A stretch of DNA of 64,000 nt from RBG-16-66-20 sp964564865 (GTDB lineage: Bacteria; Pseudomonadota; Gammaproteobacteria; Burkholderiales; SG8-39). The DNA is taken from the NCBI GenBank assembly GCA_964564865.1, contig CAZMDA010000008.1:13528-77527 (forward strand), read 5' to 3'. Shown in pieces: positions 19,201-26,902 of this stretch. The translations under genes were made by a program, and so were the position numbers. Every line of letters starts with the position of its first letter. The first letter of the stretch is position 1. The notes under the pieces are model-generated. The model was not told the DNA's origin and did not search any database. It saw nothing but the letters and a program-made list of their open reading frames with translations.

Positions 19201-20242
19201 CTGGACGCAGGTGCTGGCGGACAGCGACTACGACCGGTTGAGGAAGGAGTGCGCCGAGTTCAATGCGCGGAACAGGTGGCGCAAGCGGGGCGTGGCCGCG
19301 ATGCCAAGCAAGGGCAATGTCGGCTTTCTGTTCTCCGACGAGATCAACCGCGGGGTGGCGCAGGTGTGCGTGTACGGGGACGCGACGTGCCACGTTTCGC
19401 ACTCGGGCGTGGAGATGGGCCAGGGCCTCGCCACGCGCATGGCCCAGGTTGCCGCGGAGGTGCTCGATGTGCCGATCGCCTCCATTCGCGTCGGCGCCAC
19501 CAGCACCCGCGCCACCATCAACACGCCGCCAACGACGATGGTCAGTACCGATTTGTGCGGAGCCGCCGTCCGTGATGCGCTGCAGATCCTGCTGAAGCGG
19601 ATGGCGCCGGTGCGCGCGGCGCTGGGCGGGGCCTCGGTGCCGTTTGCCGACGTGGTGCGGCACTGTTACCTCCAAGGCATCGACATGCAGGCCTCTGCCG
19701 TCGTCAACGAAATGCGCCTGGAGTACGACTGGCAGAAGCAGGCGGGAAAGGTGAGCTATTTCTTCGTCTGGGCGGCGGCGGTGTCGATGGTGGAGGTGGA
19801 CGTGCTCACCGGCAGCGTGCGGATCCTGAAGACCGAAATCGTCCAGGATTGCGGCCATTCGCTCAACCCGCCGCTCGACGTGGGGCAGGTCGAAGGGGCG
19901 TTCCTGATGGGCGTGGGCTACTACATGCTGGAGGAACTGATCTGGTCGCGCGCGGGCCGCCTGTACACCACCAACCTGAGCACCTACAAGCTGCCATCGC
20001 ACGACGATGCGCCCGAGCAATGGCGTGTGCACCTGCTGAAGGACTCGCCGTCGGTGAAGGGGCTGTACCACTCGAAGGGCATCGGCGAGTCGAACCTGCA
20101 GCTGGGCATGAGCGTGTACCTCGCCACCAAGGACGCTATCGCCAGCGCGCGTGCCGACGAGGGGCATCACGGCCCTTTCTTCCTGGAGATGCCCGCGACC
20201 GACGATCGCGTTCGTGCCGCCTGCCCGGACCGGTTCCACTGA
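16241..20242 (+). CDS. Single-chain xanthine dehydrogenase-like molybdoenzyme
   Basis: 1333 residues in one chain: plant-type [2Fe-2S] domain (Cys45, 50, 53), helical [2Fe-2S] domain (QCGYC and NLCRC near 130-168), FAD domain (GGSLVSCTHLGDLLPV near 365), and the molybdopterin domain with RVGGGFGGKQ, TALRGFGKPQ (counterpart of the substrate Arg of bovine enzyme) and GIGES with the catalytic Glu. Bacterial enzymes are usually split into XdhA/XdhB; this layout and local motifs such as RTKNMYAVGD resemble eukaryotic XDH. It would oxidise hypoxanthine and xanthine to urate. No XdhC chaperone gene is nearby. Codons look less GC-biased than neighbours, hinting at transfer. Confidence 0.88.
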   Translation: MAEDEFVYHLNGVRHALRRGALPADRTLLQQLRECHGLTGAKGVCLEGGCGACTVMVVRPGCAATAPAEAAGEDAMRPGCISVAACMIPMATLQNCRITTIEAVAAAGTVVATQLHPLQEAMLLTHASQCGYCTPGFVMALYAQLCKDPRSTREQLERAIDGNLCRCTGYRPILDAIRVLAADVPEDRLASDALRRVRRRWVDMVARGAAPDPAPASMPAADTMTTSLAEAPQAGSWRAPICDLEDLLRERHRYPGPGPGILACGCSDIVYDRRVHPPSASEAMPPPVYLSVASAPALKVWKVEADGLVIGAALPLEEVEARLKAMLEGREGGTRASLRGARALHTQLRFFANTHVRAVASIGGSLVSCTHLGDLLPVLMVLEATLVARSLNGGERRIRMADWVNPDSGRPTLEPAEVLVAIHVPWTTADDYVEVRKQGRRRVDTTSLTVTAFRVTLEPPGDAPAPRSVRVKRLVSCIGGLGKPGLRARALEAFCAGMEWRREPLLNAAIDLLRSELATMQDDRLPEWLRRYQRALVLGSFFKFFLAALDAAAPAGQTVGERERSAFLRYRPNPHESEQRYTETGRPGGAVGKSFAHGNAMAQLTGAARYTADLALPAGGLYAALVCADRAHARILRVDASAALALPGVAGVFTAADIPGAKRFGFRVRDEYFLAEDEVFYDGQPIAVVVAATQELADRAAREFVCVDYEDLKAIVTIEDAIAANSYHEGYEARELRQGDPEGAMARCKHVEDGKVVLGGQDHWYLEPQNALVHPSPDAVVVHSSTQSPSDVQEWVAAVLGLPRANVECRVERVGGGFGGKQLRASPIACLAALPAFKLQRPVKLVLSRPQDMRTHGGLSPYQAGFRVGFDGEGRIEALDLEIWSNGGHSLDYSGDVLETVILVVDSAYRLPNVRVRGHCCKTHLSSFTALRGFGKPQASAIIESVIDHIARVLSMDSAAVRTKNMYAVGDVLMTGTPMNDDALHKCWTQVLADSDYDRLRKECAEFNARNRWRKRGVAAMPSKGNVGFLFSDEINRGVAQVCVYGDATCHVSHSGVEMGQGLATRMAQVAAEVLDVPIASIRVGATSTRATINTPPTTMVSTDLCGAAVRDALQILLKRMAPVRAALGGASVPFADVVRHCYLQGIDMQASAVVNEMRLEYDWQKQAGKVSYFFVWAAAVSMVEVDVLTGSVRILKTEIVQDCGHSLNPPLDVGQVEGAFLMGVGYYMLEELIWSRAGRLYTTNLSTYKLPSHDDAPEQWRVHLLKDSPSVKGLYHSKGIGESNLQLGMSVYLATKDAIASARADEGHHGPFFLEMPATDDRVRAACPDRFH

Positions 20243-20278
20243 TTCCCCGCCGGGAGGCCGTGGCCGCGACTGGCGCGC

Positions 20279-20319
20279 TTGATCAGGATCAATTGGCCGC
20301 GAGGCGGCGGGTGCAGACT
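20279..20319 (+). promoter_or_regulatory. FNR-type promoter of the DUF155-acs-PDH-acp operon
   Basis: Perfect dyad TTGATCAGGATCAA at 20279-20292, -10-like CAGACT at 20314-20319, predicted +1 about 20327. A second candidate -10 (TATGCT, 20325-20330) lies 11 nt farther. The first gene starts at 20412, leaving a leader of about 85 nt in which no structure was recognised. Confidence 0.8.
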
Positions 20320-20411
20320 TGCTGTATGCTACTGCGTCCGGCCTTCTTTTGCGCCACGCGCGCGCGCCTGGGCGCCGCGTGGCGGCGCCACAACGGCCTG
20401 CCCTGAGGGCC

Positions 20412-21209
20412 ATGCTTTCCCCGGACGCATTGACGGAAGCCGCATTCCAGGGCCGCGCCCTGCTGCTCGGCTCGCGCCTGGACCTGCGCGCCTGGCCCGA
20501 AGCCGAGGTGCTGGCCCGCATGCCCCTCGCCCTGCGGCTGCCCGAAGGCGGCATCGCGGTGCTGTTCCGCCACGGCGTCGCGGTGCTGTTCGGCGCTTCC
20601 GCAGACAATGAGCGCGCACTGCGCGAGCGCCTCGCGCCGCTGGTCGAGGGCCGCTACCCGGTCCCGGAGGAGGAGACGCTGGCATTGCGCGTCGATCCCG
20701 GGCGCGCCGAGGGGCTGGCCGACGGCGTCCTCACCATCCACGCCGGGAGCATCGACCGGCTGCAACTGGTGGCCGATGTCCTGTCCAAGAGCACCTTGCT
20801 GGCGCACTACGAGACGCGCCTGGGCGCGGAGTTCGACCGCATCGAGCCCTTCGCGCTGGAACTGGAGCAGACCGGCCGCAACCCGGGGCGAACGCGAGGG
20901 CACCTGAAGCGCATCGGCGGGCTGCTGCGCATGGAAAGCCGCATGGTGGGGCGCGCCGAGATCGGCGACAAGCCCGAGCTGCTCTGGGAGCACCCGGAAC
21001 TGGAGCGCTTCTACGCCCTGCTGGAGGATGAATTCGAGGTCCGCGAGCGGCTGGCGGTGGTGGAGAGGAAGCTCGACCTGGCCGGGCGCACGGTGCGCAC
21101 CATGGTGGACCTGATCAACGCGCGCCACTCGCTGCGCGTGGAGTGGTACATCGTCGCCCTGATCGCGTTCGACATCGGCATGACGCTGTACGGCAAGTGG
21201 GCGGGATAG
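20412..21209 (+). CDS. RMD1/DUF155 family protein
   Basis: 265 residues. The DUF155 pattern is seen: an N-terminal alpha/beta region, VLTIHAGSIDRLQLVADVLSK, a long helical part with LLEDEFEVRERLAVVERKLDL (coiled-coil-like) and a single C-terminal membrane helix (WYIVALIAFDIGMTLYGKW). Homologues include yeast Rmd1 and mitochondrial RMND1, whose biochemical role is unsettled. ATG 20412 is chosen because an upstream TTG in the same frame lies before the predicted +1. Eight nt before the acyl-CoA synthetase gene. Confidence 0.82.
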   Translation: MLSPDALTEAAFQGRALLLGSRLDLRAWPEAEVLARMPLALRLPEGGIAVLFRHGVAVLFGASADNERALRERLAPLVEGRYPVPEEETLALRVDPGRAEGLADGVLTIHAGSIDRLQLVADVLSKSTLLAHYETRLGAEFDRIEPFALELEQTGRNPGRTRGHLKRIGGLLRMESRMVGRAEIGDKPELLWEHPELERFYALLEDEFEVRERLAVVERKLDLAGRTVRTMVDLINARHSLRVEWYIVALIAFDIGMTLYGKWAG

Positions 21210-21217
21210 GCGGATCG

Positions 21218-22951
21218 ATGCCGCGGCCGCCGCTCATCCGCAAGGACCCAGCCGGTTTCCGGGTGGCGCCGAACCTGCCGGACACCGACGCGGCGCGCGC
21301 CGCGTTCTCCTGGCACACCGCGCGCGCCGGGCTGCAGGGCCTGCCCGGCGGCGGCCTCAACATCGCGCACGAGGCGGTGGACCGGCATGCGCATGGCCCG
21401 CGAGCGAACCACGTGGCGCTGCGCTGGCTGCCGGTCGCCGGGGCGGCGCGCGACATCACCTACGCGCAACTGGCGCGCGACTCGAACCGCTTCGCCAACG
21501 TGCTGCGCGGCCTGGGGGTGGCGAAGGGCGACGCGGTGTTCGTGCTCTGCGGGCGGATCCCGGAGCTGTACGCGGCGGTGCTGGGCGCGCTCAAGTGCGG
21601 CGCCGTGGTCTCGCCGATGTTCTCCGCGTTCGGCCCCGAGCCGCTGAAGACGCGCGTCAACCTGGGGCGCGGCAAGGTCCTGGTGACCACCGAGGCGCTG
21701 TACGAGCGGCGCGTCCGGAAGGCCGAGGCGGAGATGCCCTCGCTCGGCCACATCCTGCGCGTGGACGCGCCCGAGGCGCGCGCGCAGTTCGCGGCGGCCT
21801 CCGATGCGTTTGCCGTCGAGCGCACCGGCGCCGAGGACCCGGCGTTCCTGCACTTCACCAGCGGCACCACCGGCATGCCGAAGGCGGCGGTGCACGTGCA
21901 TGGCGCGGTGGCCGCGCACTACGCCACCGGGCGCTTCGCGCTCGACCTGCATCCGGAGGACGTGTTCTGGTGCACCGCCGATCCGGGCTGGATCACCGGC
22001 ACTTCCTACGGCATCGTCGCGCCGCTCGCGCACGGCGTGACCAGCATCGTGGACGAGGCCGAGTTCGACGCCGAGCGCTGGTACCGCAACCTGCAGGACC
22101 AGGGCGTGACGGTCTGGTACACCGCGCCCACGGCGATCCGCCTGCTGATGAAGGCGGGCGCCGACATCGCGCGCAAGTACCGCTTCCCGAAGCTGCGCTT
22201 CGTCGCCAGCGTCGGCGAGCCGCTCAACCCCGAGGCGGTGTGGTGGGGCAAGGATGTGCTCGGGCTGCCGATCCACGACAACTGGTGGCAGACGGAGACC
22301 GGCGGGATCATGATCGCCAACACTGCGGCCATGGACGTGAAGCCGGGGTCCATGGGCAAGCCGCTACCGGGCATCGAGGCGCGCATCGTCCACCGCCGCG
22401 AGGGCGGTCTCGATGTCGTGGACGCCCCCGACACCGAGGGCGAGCTCGTGCTGCGCGCCGGCTGGCCGTCGATGTTCCGCGGCTACCTCGGCCAGGAGGA
22501 GCGCTATCGCAAGTGCTTCGCCGGCGACTGGTACCTCACCGGCGACCTCGCGCGGCGCGACGCCGATGGCTACTACTGGTTCGTCGGCCGCGCCGACGAC
22601 GTCATCAAGTCCGCCGGGCACCTGATCGGGCCGTTCGAGGTCGAGAGCGTGCTGATGGAGCACCCGGCGGTGGCCGAGGCCGGCGTCATCGGCAAGCCCG
22701 ACCCGGTGGTGGGCGAAGTGGTCAAGGCGTTCGTGTCGCTCAAGCAGGGGCACGCGCCGGTCGAGGAGCTGCGCATGCAGCTGCTGGCGCATGCGCGCAA
22801 GCGCCTGGGCGCGGCGGTGGCGCCCAAGGAGATCGCCTTCGCCGAGGCGCTGCCGCGCACCCGCAGCGGCAAAATCATGCGCCGCCTGCTGAAGGCGCGC
22901 GAGCTGGGCCTGCCCGAAGGCGACCTGTCGACGCTGGAGGGCCCGGCGTGA
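21218..22951 (+). CDS. Acetyl-CoA synthetase-type AMP-forming acyl-CoA ligase
   Basis: 577 residues of the ANL superfamily: phosphate loop TSGTTGMPKA, DNWWQTETGG, YLTGDLARRD, and the C-terminal PRTRSGKIMRR with the catalytic/acetylatable Lys. Length and the WWQTE motif fit the short AcsA type of acetate-CoA ligase rather than the 650-residue Acs. Converts acetate (or propionate) and ATP to the acyl-CoA. Its stop overlaps the GTG of the E1-alpha gene, tying it to the PDH-type set; together they would supply acetyl-CoA from acetate or pyruvate under low oxygen. Confidence 0.88.
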   Translation: MPRPPLIRKDPAGFRVAPNLPDTDAARAAFSWHTARAGLQGLPGGGLNIAHEAVDRHAHGPRANHVALRWLPVAGAARDITYAQLARDSNRFANVLRGLGVAKGDAVFVLCGRIPELYAAVLGALKCGAVVSPMFSAFGPEPLKTRVNLGRGKVLVTTEALYERRVRKAEAEMPSLGHILRVDAPEARAQFAAASDAFAVERTGAEDPAFLHFTSGTTGMPKAAVHVHGAVAAHYATGRFALDLHPEDVFWCTADPGWITGTSYGIVAPLAHGVTSIVDEAEFDAERWYRNLQDQGVTVWYTAPTAIRLLMKAGADIARKYRFPKLRFVASVGEPLNPEAVWWGKDVLGLPIHDNWWQTETGGIMIANTAAMDVKPGSMGKPLPGIEARIVHRREGGLDVVDAPDTEGELVLRAGWPSMFRGYLGQEERYRKCFAGDWYLTGDLARRDADGYYWFVGRADDVIKSAGHLIGPFEVESVLMEHPAVAEAGVIGKPDPVVGEVVKAFVSLKQGHAPVEELRMQLLAHARKRLGAAVAPKEIAFAEALPRTRSGKIMRRLLKARELGLPEGDLSTLEGPA

Positions 22952-23964
22952 GCGCCGTCCCGCCCGCGGTGCCGCCGCCGCCCTCGGGCCCGGTGCCCTA
23001 CGACCGCGAGCACGCGCTCGCGCTGCTCGCGGACATGGTGCGCATCCGGCGCATGGAGGAGAAGTCCGCCGAGCTCTACGGCCAGGGGAAGATCCGCGGC
23101 TTCCTGCACCTGTACGTCGGCGAGGAGGCGGTGGCCGCCGGCGCGCTGCGCGCCCTGGCGCGCGCGGACAACCTGGTCGCCACCTACCGCGAGCACGGCC
23201 ATGCGCTGCTGCGCGGCACGCCGATGGGCGCCATCATGGCCGAGATGTACGGCCGTCAGGAGGGCTGCTCGCGCGGCCGCGGCGGCTCGATGCACCTGTT
23301 CGATGCCCATGTCGGCCTGTTCGGAGGCAACGCGATCGTCGGCGGCGGCCTGCCGGTCGCCGCGGGCCTGGCGCTTGCGGACCGCATGCAGAAGCGCGCC
23401 GGCTGCGTCACCGCCTGCTTCTTCGGCGAGGGGGCGGTGGCCGAGGGCGCGTTCCACGAGGCCATGAACCTCGCCGCGCTGTGGCGCCTGCCGGTGCTGT
23501 TCTGCTGCGAGAACAACCTCTACGCCATGGGCACCGCGCTGGAGCGCTCGGAGTCGCAGACCGACCTGTGCGCCAAGGCCGAGGCCTACCGCATGCGCGC
23601 GATCCGCGCCGACGGCATGGACGTGGTGGCGGCGCACGAGGCGGCGAAGCAGGGCCGGCTGCACGTGGTCGCGGGCAATGGCCCGTGCTTCATCGAGTTC
23701 CAGACCTACCGCTTCCGCGCCCACTCCATGTTCGACGCCGAGCTGTACCGCGACAAGGCGGAAGTGGCGCATTGGAAGACGCGCGGCCCGATCCACACCT
23801 ACACCGCGCGCCTCAAGGCGCAGGGCCTGCTCACCGAGGAGCAGTACCTGGAGATCGAGCGCGCCGCGGACGCCGAAGTCGCCGCCGCCGTGGCGTTTGC
23901 AGAGGGCGGCACCTGGGAACCAGTGGCGGACCTGTACCGCGACCTTCACTCACCTTCGCCATGA
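22948..23964 (+). CDS. Pyruvate/2-oxoacid dehydrogenase E1 component, alpha subunit
   Basis: 338 residues. Typical E1-alpha features: YVGEEAVAAG, YREHGHALLRG, GRGGSMHLFD, GGNAIVGGGLPVAAG, and the thiamine diphosphate site FFGEGAVAEGAFHEAMNLAALW. The RFRAHSMFD segment matches the regulatory-loop region. It decarboxylates a 2-oxo acid and acylates the E2 lipoyl arm; by similarity pyruvate is most likely, acetoin or branched-chain acids are alternatives. GTG 22948 overlaps the preceding stop; its own stop overlaps the E1-beta ATG. Confidence 0.9.
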   Translation: MSAVPPAVPPPPSGPVPYDREHALALLADMVRIRRMEEKSAELYGQGKIRGFLHLYVGEEAVAAGALRALARADNLVATYREHGHALLRGTPMGAIMAEMYGRQEGCSRGRGGSMHLFDAHVGLFGGNAIVGGGLPVAAGLALADRMQKRAGCVTACFFGEGAVAEGAFHEAMNLAALWRLPVLFCCENNLYAMGTALERSESQTDLCAKAEAYRMRAIRADGMDVVAAHEAAKQGRLHVVAGNGPCFIEFQTYRFRAHSMFDAELYRDKAEVAHWKTRGPIHTYTARLKAQGLLTEEQYLEIERAADAEVAAAVAFAEGGTWEPVADLYRDLHSPSP

Positions 23965-24932
23965 GCCGCATCAGCTATCGCGAAGCACTGCGCCTGGGCC
24001 TGCGCGAGGCGCTGGCGCGCGAGCCGCGCGCCTTCCTGATGGGCGAGGACGTCGGCCGCTACGGCGGAACCTACGCGGTGAGCAAGGGCCTGCTGCAGGA
24101 GTTCGGCCCGGAGCGGGTGCGCGACACGCCGCTGTCGGAACTGGGCTTCACCGGCGCCGGCATCGGCGCCGCGCTGGGCGGCCTGCGGCCGATCGTCGAG
24201 ATCATGACGGTGAACTTCAGCCTGCTCGCGCTCGACCAGATCGTGAACACCGCCGCGCTCTACCGCCACATGTCGGGCGGGCAGTTCTCCGTGCCGCTGG
24301 TGATCCGCACCTCGAGCGGCGCCGGGCGCCAGCTCGCCGCGCAGCACTCGCACAGCTTCGAGGCCTGGTACGCGCACGTGCCCGGCATCCGCGTCGTCGC
24401 CGCCGCCACGGTGGAGGACGCGCGCGGCATGCTGTGGCCGGCGCTGCAGGACCCCGATCCGGTGGTGGTGTTCGAGTATCCGGCGCTGTTCGCCATGGAG
24501 GACGAATGCGCGGACACGGTGGAGGTGGATATCCGCAGCGCGAAGGTGCGCCGCGCCGGGTCGCAGGTGAGCCTGATCACCTACGGCGCCTGCCTGCCCA
24601 AGGCGCTCGAGGCCGCGGCGGCGCTGTCGGCGCAGGGCATCGATGCCGAGGTGCTCGACCTGCGCGTGCTGCGGCCGCTGGATGACGCCGCCATCCTCGC
24701 CTCGGTCAGGAAGACGCGACGCGCCGTGGTGGTGGACGAATGCTGGAAGACCGGCAGCCTGGCTGGCGAGATCATGGCGCGCATCATGGAAGGCGCGTTC
24801 TACGACCTGGACGCGCCGGTGGCGCGGGTCTGCAGCGAGGAGGTGCCGATGCCCTACGCCAAGCACCTGGAGGAGGCGGCGCTGCCGCAGGCCGCGAAGA
24901 TCGTCGCCGCCGCGCAGGGGCTGTTCCGGTGA
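23961..24932 (+). CDS. Pyruvate/2-oxoacid dehydrogenase E1 component, beta subunit
   Basis: 323 residues. E1-beta features: MGEDVGRYGG, DTPLSELGFTGAGIGAALGGLRP, EIMTVNFSLLALDQIVN, HSFEAWYAHVPGI and the C-terminal transketolase-like domain with DLRVLRPLDD and CSEEVPMPYAKHLE. Forms an alpha2-beta2 heterotetramer with the preceding gene product. ATGA overlap with E1-alpha and GTGA overlap with E2. Confidence 0.92.
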   Translation: MSRISYREALRLGLREALAREPRAFLMGEDVGRYGGTYAVSKGLLQEFGPERVRDTPLSELGFTGAGIGAALGGLRPIVEIMTVNFSLLALDQIVNTAALYRHMSGGQFSVPLVIRTSSGAGRQLAAQHSHSFEAWYAHVPGIRVVAAATVEDARGMLWPALQDPDPVVVFEYPALFAMEDECADTVEVDIRSAKVRRAGSQVSLITYGACLPKALEAAAALSAQGIDAEVLDLRVLRPLDDAAILASVRKTRRAVVVDECWKTGSLAGEIMARIMEGAFYDLDAPVARVCSEEVPMPYAKHLEEAALPQAAKIVAAAQGLFR

Positions 24933-26026
24933 TCGAGTTCAAGCTGCCTTCGCTGGGCGCGGACATGGAGCAGGGCAAGCTGCTCGAGTGGAAGGTCGTC
25001 CCCGGCCAGAGCGTGAAGCGCGGCGACGTCGTCGCCGTGGTGGACACCTCCAAGGCGGCGGTCGAGGTCGAGATCTGGGACGCCGGCACCGTGCACGAGT
25101 TGGTGGCGCAGCCGGGCGAGACCTACCCGGTGGGCGCGGTGCTCGCGCGCCTGCTCGCGCCGGGCGAGCAGCCGGGTGCGACGCCTGCTCCCGCCGCGGC
25201 ACCGGCCGTGGGCGTGCGCGGGCGCATCGCTCCGGCCGCGCGCAAGCGCGCCGCGGAACTGGGCGTGAGGCTGGAAGGCCTGGCGGGAACCGGTCCGGAG
25301 GGCGCGGTGACGCTCCAGGACGTGGAGCGGGCGGCGCCGGCGGCGGCGCCCGGGCCGGACAAGCGCGGCGAGATGCAGAAGGCCATCGCCGCGGCGATGA
25401 GCCGTTCCAAGCGCGAGATCCCGCACTACTACCTGGCGGACACGGTCCCGCTCGCGAAGGCGGGGGAGTGGCTGGCGCGCGAGAACGCCGCGCGCCCGGT
25501 GACCGGCCGGCTGCTGATGGCCGCGCTGTACCTGAAGGCGGTGGCGCGCGCCTGCGTGCGGCACCCGGACCTGAACGGCTTCTTCCGCGACGGCCGCCAC
25601 GTGCCGGGCGAGGCGGTGCACGTCGGGGTGGCGATCTCGCTGCGACAGGGCGGGCTGGTGGCGCCCGCGATCCTCGACGCGCAGGCGAAGGACCTCGACC
25701 AGCTGATGCGCGAGCTCATGGACCTGGTGAAGCGCGCGCGCGCCGGCAGCCTGCGCAGTTCCGAGATGTCCGGGCCCACCATCACGCTCACCAACCTGGG
25801 CGACGAGGGCGTGGACGCGGTGCAGGGCGTGATCTACCCGCCGCAGGTGGCGATCGTCGGCTTCGGCCGCGCCGCCGACCGGGCATGGGCCGAGGACGGC
25901 AAGCTGTGCGTGATGCGCGCGGTGACCGCCTCGCTCGCGGCCGACCACCGCGTCAGCAACGGCCACCGCGGCGCGCTGTTCCTGGCGGAGGTCAACAGGC
26001 TGCTGCAGGCGCCGGAGGCCTTGTGA
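24929..26026 (+). CDS. Dihydrolipoamide acyltransferase (E2) with altered HxxxDG motif
   Basis: 365 residues: one lipoyl domain (residues 1-75, lipoyl Lys in DTSKAAVE), an E1/E3-binding domain (GRIAPAARKRAAELGV), and a catalytic domain starting HYYLADTVPL with SSEMSGPTITLTNLG. The acyltransferase motif reads DHRVSNGH, so the catalytic Asp of HxxxDG is Asn. Either transfer works with Asn or the acceptor differs. No E3 (lipoamide dehydrogenase) gene is in the window. An acyl carrier protein gene follows 13 nt later. Confidence 0.88.
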   Translation: MIEFKLPSLGADMEQGKLLEWKVVPGQSVKRGDVVAVVDTSKAAVEVEIWDAGTVHELVAQPGETYPVGAVLARLLAPGEQPGATPAPAAAPAVGVRGRIAPAARKRAAELGVRLEGLAGTGPEGAVTLQDVERAAPAAAPGPDKRGEMQKAIAAAMSRSKREIPHYYLADTVPLAKAGEWLARENAARPVTGRLLMAALYLKAVARACVRHPDLNGFFRDGRHVPGEAVHVGVAISLRQGGLVAPAILDAQAKDLDQLMRELMDLVKRARAGSLRSSEMSGPTITLTNLGDEGVDAVQGVIYPPQVAIVGFGRAADRAWAEDGKLCVMRAVTASLAADHRVSNGHRGALFLAEVNRLLQAPEAL

Positions 26027-26039
26027 GGGAGGCACGCGC

Positions 26040-26303
26040 ATGAGCACGGATGCGGTGCGCGACGAAGTGATCGCGGTGCTGAAGTCCATCGCGCCGGAAC
26101 TCGAGGAAGGCGAACTCGACCCGGCGCGGCCGTTGCGCGACCAGGTGGACCTCGACTCCATGGACTGGCTGAACGTGATCGTGGCGCTGCACGAGCGGCT
26201 GAAGGTGGACATTCCGGAAGCCGACTACGCGAAGCTGGTGACGCTGGAGGACCTGGTCGCCTACCTGTTGGCCAGGCGCCAGGGGCCCGTCAAAGATCCT
26301 TGA
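26040..26303 (+). CDS. Acyl carrier protein of the PDH-type operon
   Basis: 87 residues, a four-helix acyl carrier protein with the phosphopantetheine Ser in DLDSMDW and a typical acidic helix II. It ends the operon after E2 and overlaps the convergent GNAT gene by 14 nt. Housekeeping AcpP sits in the fab cluster; a dedicated carrier beside E1/E2 suggests that the acyl group is passed to, or used on, this protein. That pairing is inferred only from gene order. Confidence 0.88.
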   Translation: MSTDAVRDEVIAVLKSIAPELEEGELDPARPLRDQVDLDSMDWLNVIVALHERLKVDIPEADYAKLVTLEDLVAYLLARRQGPVKDP

Positions 26304-26817
26304 CGATCCGCACCAGGGTCCGGTCCTCCTCCACGGGCTCGGCGCGGAAGCCGAGCGCGCGCACGAAGCGCAGCATCGGCCGGTTGGACGACAGCACGAA
26401 CCCCTCCATCCGCTTCAGGCCGCGCCCGCGCGCGGCTTCCAGCAGCGCCTGCATCAGCACCCCGGCGAGGCCGGACTTCTGCCAGTCGTCGGCCACCACC
26501 ACGCCCAGCTCGCAGGTCTGCCCGTCGGGCTCCATCACGTAGCGCGCCTCGCCCACCACTTCCTCGCCACCGTCGCGCCCGTGCAGGCAGACCAGCGCCA
26601 GGTGCCTGTCGTAGTCGACATCCGTCAGGAAATGGATCAGGCGTTCCGAGGGCGAATGCACCCACTTCTGGAAGCGCAGGTAGCGCGTCTCGCCCGACAA
26701 GCGCTGGATGAAGTCGCGCTCGGCGAGGTCGTCGTCGCGCCGCACCGGGCGGATCGTGACCTCGCGGCCGTCGCGCAGCGTGACGCGCCTGGCGAGGTGC
26801 GCGGGGTAGTCGGCCAT
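26290..26817 (-). CDS. GNAT-family N-acetyltransferase
   Basis: 175 residues. GNAT fold: an N-terminal strand VTIRPVRRDDD, then LGVVVADDWQKSGLAGVLMQALLEAARGRG split by the acetyl-CoA pyrophosphate loop (QKSGLA) and SSNRPMLRFVRALGF at the C-terminus. It resembles the single-domain acetyltransferases related to protein lysine acetyltransferase domains. Because acetyl-CoA synthetases are controlled by lysine acetylation, its convergent position next to the acs-PDH operon is suggestive, but the substrate is not known. Tail overlaps the acp gene by 14 nt. Confidence 0.82.
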   Translation of the reverse strand: MADYPAHLARRVTLRDGREVTIRPVRRDDDLAERDFIQRLSGETRYLRFQKWVHSPSERLIHFLTDVDYDRHLALVCLHGRDGGEEVVGEARYVMEPDGQTCELGVVVADDWQKSGLAGVLMQALLEAARGRGLKRMEGFVLSSNRPMLRFVRALGFRAEPVEEDRTLVRIVKDL

Positions 26818-26838
26818 GGATCATGGTGCGGGCGACGC

Positions 26839-26879
26839 TTGATGCAGGTCAAGCGCGCCGGCGGCGGCAGACCCAGACT
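26839..26879 (+). promoter_or_regulatory. FNR-type promoter of the SLC13-type transporter
   Basis: Dyad TTGATGCAGGTCAA at 26839-26852, -10-like CAGACT at 26874-26879 (35 nt from the dyad start), predicted +1 near 26887. The transporter ATG is 26903, with GAGG shortly before it. The site lies in the divergent gap to the GNAT gene but no matching -10 is possible upstream of that gene. Confidence 0.78.
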
Positions 26880-26902
26880 GCGGCCATGGTGAGGACGGCG
26901 GT

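Noticed and set aside
20319..20411. Upstream TTG start at 20319 for the DUF155 gene
   Set aside because: It lies before the predicted transcription start, and the added residues are Arg/Ala-rich without similarity to the family.
16094..20608. A 1504-codon open frame antisense to xanthine dehydrogenase, and similar very long antisense frames at 304-3090, 2793-6260 and 59332-62055
   Set aside because: They are low-complexity, rich in Arg/His/Gly/Ala with no recognisable domain, and are expected in about 70% GC DNA opposite genes with G/C wobble bases. The sense frames are clear family members.
26817..26852. FNR dyad 26839-26852 as promoter for the divergent GNAT gene
   Set aside because: The predicted minus-strand +1 would fall inside the GNAT coding region.
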